A program made the position numbers and the translations under genes. 47,391 nt of DNA, taken from assembly GCA_017503325.1 (NCBI GenBank), contig JAFVTI010000033.1, positions 1 to 47,391 of the forward strand, in the 5' to 3' direction. Below the pieces are notes generated by a model. The model was not told where the DNA came from. It did not search any database and saw nothing but the letters and a program-made list of their open reading frames with translations. Source of the DNA: Clostridia bacterium (lineage in GTDB: Bacteria; Bacillota; Clostridia; Oscillospirales; CAG-272). Shown here piece after piece: positions 1-9,025 of this stretch. Numbering within the stretch: the stretch's first letter is position 1; each line of letters starts with the position of its first letter.

Positions 1-729
1 CACGTCGATATATCTCTTCTCGGGATCGGGGATCTCCAGAAGCGAGAGAAATTCCGCAAAGTAATACTCCACGCGGGCGATGTTCATCTCATCCAGCACC
101 GTGATATACATATCCTTGCTGTAATTGGCCTCGTACATCTTTTGGAGCAGAAAGGTCTCATTGAACTTGCCCGTGAACTCGTTATAATAACCGATCATAT
201 CCGTGCGCTCCTTCCACATGGGCTGGATGGGCACGATGACCGAGGGGTTGCCGATAAACTCGCCGAACGCATATGCCAGCGAGGTCTTACCCGTGCCCGA
301 CATGCCCTGCATGACCAACACGTGGCTGACGCCGAGGTTGGAGATAAAGCGGCGAATGTCCGCAATATCGTAGTAAAGTCCCAGATTTCCTGCCGCGTAC
401 GCTTGGAACTTCTTGCAAAAGCCTTCCAAGGACAGCTCCCGATCAAAGGCGGGGGCTGCGTACTTTTTCATATAGCGATCCGTCCTGCTCAGCATGAAAA
501 ATCTGCTCTCGCCGTCCGCTCTCTCGGGGGCTCCGGGGGTGGTGCCGCCCGCATAACCCGTGCCGCGGCTCTTATCCTTGGGCGGTGCCGAGACCTGCAC
601 GCGCGCAGAATCCGCGCGCAAAACGGCGATCACAAGGCCGACGATCAAGCCAAGCACGATCAATGCATACAGCCCGATCGCGGTTCTGGAGGAAAGCAGC
701 TCCCACAAAAACTGTAAAAGCAATTTCAT
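1..729 (-). CDS. McrB-like AAA ATPase, partial (3' end beyond window)
   Basis: The gene begins with ATG at 729, after an AGGAG ribosome site, and runs off the left edge; 243 codons are visible. Residues about 11-32 form one membrane helix (GLYALIVLGLIVGLVIAVL), followed by a polar linker. An AAA domain starts near residue 135 with a Walker A motif GMSGTGKTS around residue 140-148 and a Walker B-like segment VLDEMNIARVEYYFAEFL near residue 215. The Asn-Ile-Ala-Arg after the DE pair is typical of McrB/MoxR-like ATPases. The rest of the ATPase lies outside the window. It is 27 bp downstream of the zinc-ribbon membrane protein gene and probably co-transcribed, so the two likely form a membrane-associated ATPase complex. 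The substrate is unknown. ATPase assignment is firm; the biological role is not. Confidence 0.85.
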   Translation of the reverse strand, partial: MKLLLQFLWELLSSRTAIGLYALIVLGLIVGLVIAVLRADSARVQVSAPPKDKSRGTGYAGGTTPGAPERADGESRFFMLSRTDRYMKKYAAPAFDRELSLEGFCKKFQAYAAGNLGLYYDIADIRRFISNLGVSHVLVMQGMSGTGKTSLAYAFGEFIGNPSVIVPIQPMWKERTDMIGYYNEFTGKFNETFLLQKMYEANYSKDMYITVLDEMNIARVEYYFAEFLSLLEIPDPEKRYIDV

Positions 730-756
730 ATTTTTCTCCTTTCACTCGGGGGCACT

Positions 757-2424
757 TTACAGCCCCATGGAAGCAAGCGCCTCCATGGTAACGGGCAAGC
801 GATCCTTACCGACCATGCGAGAGAGCAGCGTGACCAGCGTCTCGCCCTCCTCTTTTTGGCAAAGAGCACAGATCTGCTTTGCATACGCAGGCAGAATCAC
901 GGCAGCAAGGCCGTTATCAAACGCATCGTTCATCTTGCCTCCAAGAGCAAGGAATACCGCGGTATAACGCTCAAAGGCGCGCAGCGTACGGTTAGAGATA
1001 CGCGTGCCGCACACTTCCTGCATCTGCTCCTCGATCGCGTCGATCACGCTCCAGAGCTCCTCGGACAGGTAATATTCCTGCTCGGCCGCCGCAACGGCGT
1101 TTTCCCAGGCGGAAACCGAGGGCAGCGCATGCGTCAAGCCCTCAAGATCCTCGGGCGGAAGCACGTTCTGCGAGTTACGCAGATAGATCACGGCGCAAGA
1201 GGGTGCAAGGGTGCTGTCAAGATTGAGTGCGTGGTTATCATCGGGCAGAATACTCAGCATCCAGACGTTTGGCGAGAGCGTCATCAGACCACCCGAAATG
1301 CCCTCGGGCAACGCCATAGAGGCAGGACGGCCGAGATACAGCTCCACGCCCGAATCGGGCAGCTTGAAATATTCCTGCAAGGGAGCGAATACGTCGCCAA
1401 GCTCGGCTGCGCCAAGGCCGCGGATGCCCGCCAGGAACAGATTGGTGGGTGCAAAGCGCGCAGCATACAAAGCCTTTGCAAACGCGGTATGCATATATTG
1501 CGCGGGTGCGCCCTCTTCCGCCTGCTTTTTCTGCAAAAGCAACCGTGCCAGGCTTTTACCGCCGTTCACATCATCCGTTTCCTCATACACGTGCAGCTCG
1601 GCTCTGACTCCCAGGGCGCGCGCAAGGCTGTCAAAGACGCCCGCGCTATCCACCGCACCCGCGCTGCAGACCAGCAGGCGGGAGCAGGACATGGCCGAGA
1701 GGATGCGGCGCACGCTCTGATCGTCATATTCCCACAGGTAGGGGCGCACCGACTCGTACAGCCCCATAGCGGACAGCTCAAACAGCGGCGCGGGCATGGG
1801 ATTCGCCGCGCAATGCTTGGCGACGCTCTCAAGCTCGGCGTAAGACACCGACTCTCCGCCCATGTCAAACGCCACCACGGTGCTCTCTGCTGCGGCTTCC
1901 GTGCCGCCTTCAGCGGCAGACGCAACCGCAGATTGCTGGGCAGCGGAGGGGTCCTTCTTATGCTTGGCCCATTTGATCATATATACGATCATAAGCACGC
2001 TCAGCGCGCACGCGAGCAAAAGAAGCGCGATCGCGCCAAGCATCTCCAAGCCGCGCACGACAAATACGACAAGCTGATCCGTATAGACCAGATTGCCGAA
2101 CAATTCGGTGGTATATCCCAACATATTTGAGACGATCGATCCTAAGATCTCGCCCAGGAACTGACCGATGCCCAAAAACAGCAAGTCAACGCAAAGCAGC
2201 AGATCGATCAGGTCAAGGAGCAGGATGGGAATCAGCAAAAGCGGCGCAAATTTCCATCTGAACAGCTTGAATTTCAGCTTTTTCTCCGCCTTTTTGTGCT
2301 TTTTGGCGTTGGCATGCTCAATTTTCTCCAGCTCGGCGGGATCGGCGATCAAAAGCTCGTGGCAAAAGGAGCAGAACTTCTGGGAATCCTTGTTGCTTGT
2401 ACCGCATTTTCTGCAAATTGTCAT
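757..2424 (-). CDS. Zinc-ribbon membrane protein of unknown function
   Basis: A 555-residue protein. The ATG at 2424 is chosen over an in-frame TTG at 2433 because the AAAGGA ribosome site is only 1 nt from the TTG but 10 nt from the ATG. The N-terminus is a zinc ribbon (Cys4, Cys7, Cys18, Cys21: CRKC, then CSFC). A lysine-rich stretch follows, then a hydrophobic region at about 55-165 that can form three to four membrane helices (FAPLLLIPILLLDLIDLLL; LGAIALLLLACALSVLMIVYM). The remaining ~390 residues look soluble, are alanine-rich and match no family I recognise. A strong promoter lies 60 bp upstream. It precedes the AAA ATPase gene in the same orientation, so the soluble part may be a partner or client of that ATPase. 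Confidence 0.75.
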   Translation of the reverse strand: MTICRKCGTSNKDSQKFCSFCHELLIADPAELEKIEHANAKKHKKAEKKLKFKLFRWKFAPLLLIPILLLDLIDLLLCVDLLFLGIGQFLGEILGSIVSNMLGYTTELFGNLVYTDQLVVFVVRGLEMLGAIALLLLACALSVLMIVYMIKWAKHKKDPSAAQQSAVASAAEGGTEAAAESTVVAFDMGGESVSYAELESVAKHCAANPMPAPLFELSAMGLYESVRPYLWEYDDQSVRRILSAMSCSRLLVCSAGAVDSAGVFDSLARALGVRAELHVYEETDDVNGGKSLARLLLQKKQAEEGAPAQYMHTAFAKALYAARFAPTNLFLAGIRGLGAAELGDVFAPLQEYFKLPDSGVELYLGRPASMALPEGISGGLMTLSPNVWMLSILPDDNHALNLDSTLAPSCAVIYLRNSQNVLPPEDLEGLTHALPSVSAWENAVAAAEQEYYLSEELWSVIDAIEEQMQEVCGTRISNRTLRAFERYTAVFLALGGKMNDAFDNGLAAVILPAYAKQICALCQKEEGETLVTLLSRMVGKDRLPVTMEALASMGL

Positions 2425-2477
2425 ATTTTTCAATTCCTTTCGGAAAATTTCTTCAATAAAAGATTATAAGTAGTATC

Positions 2478-2506
2478 ATTATACCACAGCCCGCACTTCA
2501 AGTCAA
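2478..2506 (-). promoter_or_regulatory. Sigma-A type promoter for the zinc-ribbon/ATPase pair
   Basis: On the minus strand TTGACT is followed after exactly 17 bp by TATAAT, about 55 bp upstream of the ATG at 2424. It is divergent from the promoter at 2597-2625. Confidence 0.8.
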
Positions 2507-2596
2507 TAAAGCGCGCGCGTCGGGACGGATTTTTGGCAGGGTGGACAAATGCTCTCCCTTTGTTTTGTGAATTATGCAACGGGAATTTCTTGCGTC

Positions 2597-2625
2597 TTGA
2601 CGGGGCGCGTTTTCTTTGCTATAAT
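2597..2625 (+). promoter_or_regulatory. Sigma-A type promoter for the redox operon
   Basis: TTGACG, 17 bp, TATAAT, ending 34 bp upstream of the ATG at 2660. It drives the CxxC-tail membrane protein and the NapH/TlpA fusion. Confidence 0.8.
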
Positions 2626-2659
2626 AGAGATAACAGAACATTGAATCGAGGGTTTTCCG

Positions 2660-3457
2660 ATGTCAGATAAAACTACTTTGACCGTGCGGCGCGTCATGGG
2701 GATGGTTCTCTTGTTGCTTTGCGCGGTCTGCGCCGCGGCCTTGGTGATCGCCTGCGTGCAGATCAGCCTTGGCGGCGAGCATCCGTTCACGCCCGAAAGC
2801 GTGCAAGCAGCGTGGTCAAGAGTCGCAATTTTTGTCTTTTTATTCGTGCTCGCTGCCGTGGCGGCAGGGCTGTGGCACGTGCTGTTTTTTGTGCCGAGCG
2901 GCAAGCAAAAGGGACTGATCTTCCCCGAGCTGCGTCTTGCAAAGGCCAAGGCAAGACTCTTTCGCAAGCAATACTCGAAAGAGCTGCTCCTGCCGCTTAC
3001 CAAGCAAGAGATCTACGTCAGATCCATGCGCATCTCCGCGGTCGCAGTCTGCCTGCTTTGTGCACTTTATCCCTTATACTATCTATGTAATTTCGATCGG
3101 CTCACACCGACGGACGCAACGCTGAACGGACAGGTGATTGCCTTTGCGCTCCCCGCGCTCTGCTTTGGCGCGGCTGCGCTTGCATACTGCTGCGCGGTTC
3201 GGATCCTGACCGATATCAGCTGCGAGCGCGCTCTTCTCTACGCAAAATCCATCATGCTCCTGCCTGCTCCCGCAGCCCCTGCACGGCCGATTGGCAAGGT
3301 GCGACGCGGACTGCCCAAATACGCAATTATTGTCGTACGCTCGGTGCTGATCGCAGCAGCCGTGCTCATGATCGTTTTCGGAATCTTCAACGGCGGCATG
3401 CATGACGTTTTGCAGAAAGCCATCAAGATCTGCACCGAGTGCATCGGATTGGGGTGA
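2660..3457 (+). CDS. Membrane protein with C-terminal CD1871A-like CxxC segment
   Basis: A 265-residue protein with about five predicted membrane helices (roughly 13-35, 54-78, 126-146, 158-183, 223-247). The last ~45 residues, starting with IIVVRSVLIAAAVLMIVFG and ending in ICTECIGLG, resemble the small clostridial proteins called CD1871A family (one helix, then a CxxC tail). Here that unit is fused to a larger four-helix membrane region, which I do not recognise. With the N-terminus inside, five helices would put the CTEC motif on the outer face, where a thioredoxin-like domain could reach it. The start ATG has GAGGG eight bases upstream. The next gene starts 4 bp after the stop codon and encodes just such a thioredoxin domain, so the two probably work together. 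Confidence 0.75.
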   Translation: MSDKTTLTVRRVMGMVLLLLCAVCAAALVIACVQISLGGEHPFTPESVQAAWSRVAIFVFLFVLAAVAAGLWHVLFFVPSGKQKGLIFPELRLAKAKARLFRKQYSKELLLPLTKQEIYVRSMRISAVAVCLLCALYPLYYLCNFDRLTPTDATLNGQVIAFALPALCFGAAALAYCCAVRILTDISCERALLYAKSIMLLPAPAAPARPIGKVRRGLPKYAIIVVRSVLIAAAVLMIVFGIFNGGMHDVLQKAIKICTECIGLG

Positions 3458-3461
3458 GGCT

Positions 3462-4952
3462 ATGAACATGAAAAATACGTTCTCCAAAATCGGGCGTAAG
3501 CTCTCCTCGCTCATGCCCACCAAGCGCAGGCTGATCCAGCTTTACGCCGCACTCCTGGCCAACGCAAACCTCAAGGGATTTGCGACAGGTCAGATCTACC
3601 AAGGGCCCTTGAAAAATTTGTGCACCCCCGGACTCAACTGCTATTCCTGCCCGGGCGCGGCGGGCGCATGCCCGCTGGGGGCTTTGCAAAACGCGCTTGC
3701 GTCCTCAAACGCGCGCGTGCCGTACTACGTCTTTGGCATCATTCTGCTCTTTGGCGTGCTGTTCGGCCGCTGGATCTGCGGGTTTCTGTGCCCCTTCGGC
3801 CTGCTTCAGGACTTGCTCCATAAAATAAAAACGCCAAAAATCAAAAAAAGTTCCGTCACGCGCGTGCTTTCGTATTTCAAATACGTAATTTTGGCACTTT
3901 TCACAATCATCCTGCCTCTGATTTATGCATTTCGCGACTTCCCTCTGCCCGCATTTTGCAAGTACATTTGCCCTGCAGGAACGCTGGGCGGCGCGCTCGG
4001 ACTGCTTCTGACCGGTGCAAACAACGATCTTTTGCCCATGCTCGGGCCGCTGTTCACCTGGAAATTCGCGCTTTTGATCGCGATCGTGGTCGGATGCATC
4101 TTCTTCTACCGCTTTTTCTGCCGTGTCCTTTGCCCCTTGGGCGCGATTTACGGCCTTTTCAACAGGATCTCGCTGATCGGCATCAAGCTGGACAAGCCCA
4201 AATGCACCGATTGCGGCATGTGCCACGCCAAGTGCAAAATGGACATCCGACACGCGGGAGACGCCGAGTGCATCAGCTGCGGCGAATGTATCTCGTCCTG
4301 TCCGACGGGTGCGATTCGCTGGAGCGGCTCGAAATTCGTGCTGCCTCCCAACGAAATTGACGGTGCTCCCGCCTCCGAGCGGGTGCAAAAGAAATACGCC
4401 AAGCGTCGCAAGGTGCTCAAAATCACGGCGTGTGTGCTCATGATGGCCGTACTGCTTGGTGCGTTGGTATATTTCAACTGGATTGACAAGCCGTCCGCAG
4501 TCCCGGGCAACCAGCCGGGCGCGGTCTGCTACAGCGCAGAGCTTGTGACTCTGGATGAAACAGGTCTGCTTGACGCGACCTTTGCCCTTGAGCAAAACCG
4601 CGGCAAGGTGACCGTGATCAACTTCTGGGGCACTTGGTGCGGCCCTTGCATTGAGGAGCTGCCGCATTTTGACGCGGTGGCAAGCGAATATGCAGACCAA
4701 GTCACTGTGCTCGCGGTGCACACGGAGTATCTGGGCGACACCGCCTCTGCCTATATCGCGCAGCATTACGCAGACTCTGACATGATCTTTGCGCTGGACA
4801 CGGGCGAGGCCTACTACGCAGAGCTTGGCGGCAAGGGCACGTATCCCATGACCGTGATCGTGGACGCCGAGGGTATCGTGGCAACAAAGATCACAACGCC
4901 CCTGACGTATGACGAATTGGTCCGGGCGGTGGAGAGTGCGCTGGATCATTAA
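3462..4952 (+). CDS. NapH-like 4Fe-4S membrane protein fused to TlpA-type thioredoxin
   Basis: The ATG at 3462 has a good ribosome site (GGGGTGAGG) and starts 4 bp after the upstream stop; an earlier in-frame start at 3402 lies inside the upstream gene and is rejected. The 496 residues divide into: a NapH/CcoG/NosR-like membrane region (about 1-260) with cysteine signatures NCYSCPGAAGACP, GFLCPFG, KYICPAG and RVLCPLG; a ferredoxin-like region with CTDCGMCHAKC and CISCGECISSCP (two 4Fe-4S clusters, about 245-290); one membrane helix near 330-350; and an extracytoplasmic TlpA/thioredoxin domain with the active site WCGPC (about 390-394). The layout suggests electrons passing from a cytoplasmic iron-sulfur domain through the membrane to an outer thiol reductase. 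Direction and partner are inferred. A terminator follows at 5019-5050. Confidence 0.85.
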   Translation: MNMKNTFSKIGRKLSSLMPTKRRLIQLYAALLANANLKGFATGQIYQGPLKNLCTPGLNCYSCPGAAGACPLGALQNALASSNARVPYYVFGIILLFGVLFGRWICGFLCPFGLLQDLLHKIKTPKIKKSSVTRVLSYFKYVILALFTIILPLIYAFRDFPLPAFCKYICPAGTLGGALGLLLTGANNDLLPMLGPLFTWKFALLIAIVVGCIFFYRFFCRVLCPLGAIYGLFNRISLIGIKLDKPKCTDCGMCHAKCKMDIRHAGDAECISCGECISSCPTGAIRWSGSKFVLPPNEIDGAPASERVQKKYAKRRKVLKITACVLMMAVLLGALVYFNWIDKPSAVPGNQPGAVCYSAELVTLDETGLLDATFALEQNRGKVTVINFWGTWCGPCIEELPHFDAVASEYADQVTVLAVHTEYLGDTASAYIAQHYADSDMIFALDTGEAYYAELGGKGTYPMTVIVDAEGIVATKITTPLTYDELVRAVESALDH

Positions 4953-5018
4953 AAGACCTTTTGGATATATGCAAAAAAAGAGCAGCCCGATGGGGCTGAG
5001 AAATAAGCGAAAAAAAGC

Positions 5019-5050
5019 AAAGCTGTCTTAACCAAAAGACAGCTTTTGTT
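5019..5050 (+). terminator. Rho-independent terminator after NapH/TlpA fusion gene
   Basis: AAAGCTGTCTT pairs with AGACAGCTTT around a 7-nt loop and is followed by a T-rich run. Confidence 0.85.
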
Positions 5051-5071
5051 TATGCATATGCTTTCAATATT

Positions 5072-5199
5072 TAGTTGCTGCAGGCGCTGGCGATCAATGA
5101 TCGCCCCTACAAGTGTTATTGTTTTGGGTTTTATATCATAAACCCTTTACAAGAAATTCTGTAGGGGCGATCATTGATCGCCAGCGCCTGCTGCAACTA
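5072..5199. repeat. Palindromic intergenic element, copy 1 (39-bp arms)
   Basis: Left arm 5072-5110 and right arm 5161-5199 are reverse complements with one mismatch; they contain GCGATCAATGATCGCC and end in the sequence CCCCTAC next to the loop. The ~50-nt centre contains an imperfect GGGTTT/AAACCC palindrome. Two further copies are at 45091-45234 and 47308-47391. No reading frame lies inside, so it is a MITE- or REPIN-like non-coding repeat. Confidence 0.85.
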
Positions 5200-5216
5200 C
5201 TTATAAATAAACAAAT

Positions 5217-5245
5217 AAGGACTGCATCCACGTGATACAGTCCTT
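5217..5245 (-). terminator. Rho-independent terminator after infB
   Basis: On the minus strand AAGGACTGTAT pairs with ATGCAGTCCTT and is followed by a T-rich run. Nearly the same terminator is used after mrdA at 45057-45093. Confidence 0.8.
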
Positions 5246-5309
5246 GTTTTGTGCGGGTTTCTCCGCTAATTTTGCACGCCCGATACGGCTGCTCTTTTTT
5301 TGCTATATC

Positions 5310-8300
5310 TTATCTCTCAACTTCCTGCATGATGAATGCTTCTAGGATGTCGTCGGTTCTGATATCGTTGAACTTCTTCAGGCCGATACCGCACTCGTAT
5401 CCTGCGGCAACCTCGCGGACGTCGTCCTTGAAGCGGCGCAGCGATGCGATCTCGTCCTCGAAGATCACGATGCCGTCACGAACCACGCGGATCTGCGACT
5501 GACGGGTGATCTTGCCGTCCTGCACGTAAGAGCCTGCGATAAAGCCGACGTTGGGCACGTGAATGGTCTGTCTGACCTGTGCGTGACCCAGCAGTACCTC
5601 AACAAACTGAGGCGCCAGCATGCCCTTCATTGCAGCCGAGATCTCCTCGATGCAATCGTAAATGATACGGTAGGTGCGGATATCGACGCCCTGACGCTCT
5701 GCGCTGTCCAAAGCGCTCTTGTCGGGACGCACGTTAAAGCCGACGATGATGGCGTTGGACGCTGCTGCGAGCATAACGTCACCCTCTGTAATACCGCCGA
5801 CTGCGGCGTGAATGATATTGACCTTGACTTCCTCGTTGGAAAGCTTTTGCAGCGACTGCTTGACTGCCTCTGCCGAGCCGTCCACGTCTGCCTTGATGAT
5901 GACGTTGAGATCCTTGACGCCCTCGGAGATCTGTGCAAACAGATCGTTGAGGTTTGCTCTGGAGTTGGCCTTGAATACCTCCTCCTTGGCCTCTGCCTTT
6001 CTCTGCTCTGCCAGCTCTCTTGCCATCTTTTCGTCCTCAACGGCGGCAAACTGGTCGCCCGCCTGAGGAACCTCTGCAAGACCCGTGATCTCAACGGGCA
6101 CGGAAGGACCTGCCACCTTGACAGCTCTGCCGGTATGGTCGGTCATAGCTCTGACACGGCCGACGGCTGTGCCCGCGATGACCACGTCGCCTGCATGCAG
6201 CGTACCGTTCTGTACCAGCACGGTTGCCACAGGTCCGCGACCCTTATCCAGTCTGGACTCGATGATAATACCCTTTGCACGGCGATCGGGATTTGCCTTG
6301 AGCTCCTTGACCTCTGCAACCAGCAGCACGCTTTCAAGCAGATCGTCAATACCCTGCTTGGTCAGCGCGGAAACGGGCACGCAGATAACGTCGCCGCCCC
6401 ATTCCTCGGGAACCAGGTCGTACTTGGTCAGCTCCTGCTTGACCGCGTCGGGGTTTGCCGTGGGCTTATCCATTTTATTGATTGCGACAACGATATCAAT
6501 GCCTGCAGCCTTTGCGTGGTTGATCGCCTCAACGGTCTGGGGCATAATGCCGTCGTCCGCTGCTACGACAAGGATCGCAATATCGGTTGCCTGTGCGCCG
6601 CGCGCTCTCATAGCGGTAAACGCCTCGTGGCCGGGGGTATCCAGGAAGGTAATATCCTGATCGTTGATCTTGACTCTGTACGCACCGATGTGCTGGGTAA
6701 TACCGCCCGCCTCGCCTGCGGTGACGTTTGCATGACGGATCGCGTCCAAAATAGAGGTCTTACCGTGGTCAACGTGACCCATAACGCATACGACGGGTGC
6801 TCTGCTCTGCAGCATTTCGTCGGTATCCTCGGTCTGATCGAACAGCTTTTCTTCAATGGTAACGACTACCTCGCGGGTGTACTCTGCGCCCATTTCCTCG
6901 CAGATCATGGCCGCGGTATCATAGTCGATGAGCTGGTTAACGGTCGCCATAACGCCAAGGCCGACCAGCTTTTTGATGACCTCGCCTGCGGTTGCCTTGA
7001 GTCGGCTTGCAAGCTCGCCCACCGAAATTTCCTCGGGGATCTCCACGCGCACGATTTGCTTGACCACGGGCATCTGCTTCTTACCGCCCTTCTGGTTCTT
7101 ACCCATGGGCTTGCCGGGCATCTGCTTCTTGCCGCCGCGCTGGTTGCCCGAGCGCAGATCTCTGTCGCTCTCGGTGACAAAGGTGTCCAGCTTTTCGTCG
7201 TACTTGGAAAGATCGACCTCGGTGGTTCTGGTATCTACCACGCGTACAGCGCCCTTCTTGTGCTGACCGTCACCGCCCTTGGGGGTCTGGCCGCGCACGA
7301 TGGCCTGCACCTGGAACTTCTCTCTGGGTGCGGAGGGAACGTAATCGTCCTTATCTACGCCGCCGCGCTGGTTATAGTTATTATTGGGTCTTTGATTGTT
7401 GTTGGGACGGCCGTTGTCTCTGCCCTGGCCGCCAAAGCCGCGATCCTGACCGGGTGCGGGTCTCTGTCCCTGACCGTCGCGGTTAAAGCGGTCATTCTGT
7501 CCCTGCGCGGGTCTCTGATTCTGTCCGTCGCGGTTAAAGCGATCATTCTGACCCTGTGCAGGTTTTGCACCACCGTCGCGGTTGAATCGATCGTTCTGTC
7601 CCTGTGCGGGCTTCTGACCCTGACCGTCGCGGTTAAAGCGATCGTTCTGGGGCTGCTGGCCCTGTGCGCCTCTGCGCTCCTGGCCCTGCTGACCCTGTGC
7701 GGGACGGCGATCGTCTCTTGCGCCTCTTTCGGGACGGCGGTCGCCTGCAGCCTGCGCGCGCTTATCTGCAGCTGCTCTTGCCGCTGCCTCGATAGCTGCC
7801 GCTCTTTCGATAGCTGCCGCTCTTGCCGCTGCCTTTTCGGCTGCTTTCGCCGCCTCTGCATCTGCAGCTGCCTTGTCGGCTGCCTTGGCAGCTTCTGCCG
7901 CCTTCTCCGCTGCGATCTTATCCGCTGCTGCCTTTTCGGCCGCCAATTTTTCGGCTGCCGCTTTCTCCGCTGCCTTGGCAGCTTCTGCTGCCTTCTCGGC
8001 TGCAAGCTTGTCGGCTGCTGCCTTTTCAGCTGCCTTAGCGGCTTCCGCTGCCTTTGCGGCCTCTGCTGCTTTTGCGGCCTCTGCTGCCTTTGCGGCGTCT
8101 ACCTCGGGCTTTTCCTTTTTGGGAATGCGGGAGGGAATATAGGTCACCCCATCTAAGTAATCGTCAATATTATCCACCTGACGGGATTTGGTAAGCGCGT
8201 CGAAAAGAAGGTCGAATTCACCGGGCTCGAGCACCTTCTGCGTCTTGACGTCCATGCCCTTTTCGGCACAGAGATCTACGATATCCTTGCTCTTCAGGCC

Positions 8301-8348
8301 CAGGTCCTTGGCCAGTTGCATCACTTTGAATTGCGGGTTTGTTGCCAT
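5310..8348 (-). CDS. infB: Translation initiation factor IF-2
   Basis: IF-2 brings initiator tRNA to the 30S ribosome and promotes subunit joining using GTP. The 1012-residue protein starts at ATG 8348 behind AGGAGGAT. It has an IF2N domain at residues 1-55, a long low-complexity linker, a second IF2N domain near 425-490, the GTPase domain with GHVDHGKTS (G1), DTPGHEAF (G3) and NKMD (G4), and the usual beta-barrel and C-terminal domains. The linker has an Ala/Lys/Glu-rich half (about 85-195) and a Gln/Asn/Gly/Arg-rich half with four copies of NDRFNRDG (about 235-310). It is the last gene of the rimP-nusA-rnpM-ylxQ-infB operon; a terminator follows, so rbfA and truB are not attached here. Confidence 0.97.
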   Translation of the reverse strand: MATNPQFKVMQLAKDLGLKSKDIVDLCAEKGMDVKTQKVLEPGEFDLLFDALTKSRQVDNIDDYLDGVTYIPSRIPKKEKPEVDAAKAAEAAKAAEAAKAAEAAKAAEKAAADKLAAEKAAEAAKAAEKAAAEKLAAEKAAADKIAAEKAAEAAKAADKAAADAEAAKAAEKAAARAAAIERAAAIEAAARAAADKRAQAAGDRRPERGARDDRRPAQGQQGQERRGAQGQQPQNDRFNRDGQGQKPAQGQNDRFNRDGGAKPAQGQNDRFNRDGQNQRPAQGQNDRFNRDGQGQRPAPGQDRGFGGQGRDNGRPNNNQRPNNNYNQRGGVDKDDYVPSAPREKFQVQAIVRGQTPKGGDGQHKKGAVRVVDTRTTEVDLSKYDEKLDTFVTESDRDLRSGNQRGGKKQMPGKPMGKNQKGGKKQMPVVKQIVRVEIPEEISVGELASRLKATAGEVIKKLVGLGVMATVNQLIDYDTAAMICEEMGAEYTREVVVTIEEKLFDQTEDTDEMLQSRAPVVCVMGHVDHGKTSILDAIRHANVTAGEAGGITQHIGAYRVKINDQDITFLDTPGHEAFTAMRARGAQATDIAILVVAADDGIMPQTVEAINHAKAAGIDIVVAINKMDKPTANPDAVKQELTKYDLVPEEWGGDVICVPVSALTKQGIDDLLESVLLVAEVKELKANPDRRAKGIIIESRLDKGRGPVATVLVQNGTLHAGDVVIAGTAVGRVRAMTDHTGRAVKVAGPSVPVEITGLAEVPQAGDQFAAVEDEKMARELAEQRKAEAKEEVFKANSRANLNDLFAQISEGVKDLNVIIKADVDGSAEAVKQSLQKLSNEEVKVNIIHAAVGGITEGDVMLAAASNAIIVGFNVRPDKSALDSAERQGVDIRTYRIIYDCIEEISAAMKGMLAPQFVEVLLGHAQVRQTIHVPNVGFIAGSYVQDGKITRQSQIRVVRDGIVIFEDEIASLRRFKDDVREVAAGYECGIGLKKFNDIRTDDILEAFIMQEVER

Positions 8349-8414
8349 AAATCCTCCTTAAAATACCCTTGAGGTCGTATATCCGATCTTCGCATATACG
8401 TGTAAGGACTGCTC

Positions 8415-8738
8415 CTACTCCCCTTCGGGCAGGTGCGCCCCGACCGCGCGCATCAGCTGCGCGTCTGTCACGGCTACGGCACCAATAGGTGCATCCTTAC
8501 CTACCGCTGCCGCCAGCTCCTCTGCCGTGCAGGGCAGAAAGTACAGCGGCACGCTGTAGAATTTGCATTTATCGTTGAGTTTTTTTCTTGTGTTGTCCGA
8601 TACGTCGGATGCTGCCAGCACCGCCTGCACCGCTCCGCGTTTTTTGAGCTCGGTACAGATCAAGGGCACGCCGCAGATCAGCTTTCCCGCTCTTCTGCAA
8701 AGCCCGATGGCGCCAAACAGTCGATCCCCGCCGCTCAT
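8415..8738 (-). CDS. ylxQ: L7Ae/L30e-family ribosomal-like protein YlxQ
   Basis: A 107-residue RNA-binding protein of the L7Ae/L30e/S12e fold, recognised by GAIGLCRRAGKLICG near the N-terminus and the conserved AVLAASDVSDNTRKKL segment. Related proteins bind kink-turn RNA; the exact role of YlxQ in bacteria is not settled. The ATG overlaps the stop of rnpM (ATGA), which indicates translational coupling, and the gene sits between rnpM and infB as in most Firmicutes. Confidence 0.92.
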   Translation of the reverse strand: MSGGDRLFGAIGLCRRAGKLICGVPLICTELKKRGAVQAVLAASDVSDNTRKKLNDKCKFYSVPLYFLPCTAEELAAAVGKDAPIGAVAVTDAQLMRAVGAHLPEGE

Positions 8739-9016
8739 GCGTGCTCCTCTGAGCCAAGCGCTTGCGCGATGCCGTCAAGCACCTCGTCCGGAATGGCACA
8801 CTCCAGTGCTCTTTCCAGTCTCTTGCTCTTTTGCGCCTTGCGCAGGCAAGCACTCTTGGGACAGATATATGCGCCGCGGCCGTTCTTTTTCCCCGTGGTA
8901 TCCGCAACCACCTCTCCCTCGGGTGTGCGGACCACGCGGATCAGCTCACGCTTGGGGAAATGCTCGTTGCAGCCCAGGCACTGACGCATGGGAATCTTTT
9001 TTGCCTTTTGTTCCAT
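8735..9016 (-). CDS. rnpM: RNase P modulator RnpM (YlxR, DUF448)
   Basis: A 93-residue YlxR-family protein. Diagnostic features are RQCLGC near the N-terminus, the RVVRTPEGEV segment and GRGAYICPKSACL. Family members bind RNA, and the Bacillus protein was reported to interact with RNase P RNA. The ribosome site is weak, but the start is 9 bp after the nusA stop, so translation may be coupled to nusA. Confidence 0.93.
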   Translation of the reverse strand: MEQKAKKIPMRQCLGCNEHFPKRELIRVVRTPEGEVVADTTGKKNGRGAYICPKSACLRKAQKSKRLERALECAIPDEVLDGIAQALGSEEHA

Positions 9017-9025
9017 ATATACGGT

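Larger units (their letters stand above)
4953..5309. other. Intergenic region between convergent genes: two terminators around a palindromic repeat
   Basis: This 357-bp gap holds a short CAGCCC/GGGCTG hairpin with a following AT-rich tail, a terminator for the plus-strand redox operon, the palindromic element at 5072-5199, a terminator for infB on the minus strand, and a second copy of the hairpin-tail sequence next to the infB stop. No coding sequence is seen. Confidence 0.8.

Noticed and set aside
5559..8156. 865-codon open frame opposite infB
   Set aside because: Product is Cys/Leu/Gly-rich low-complexity sequence, with no ribosome site; it arises from codon bias of infB read in antisense.
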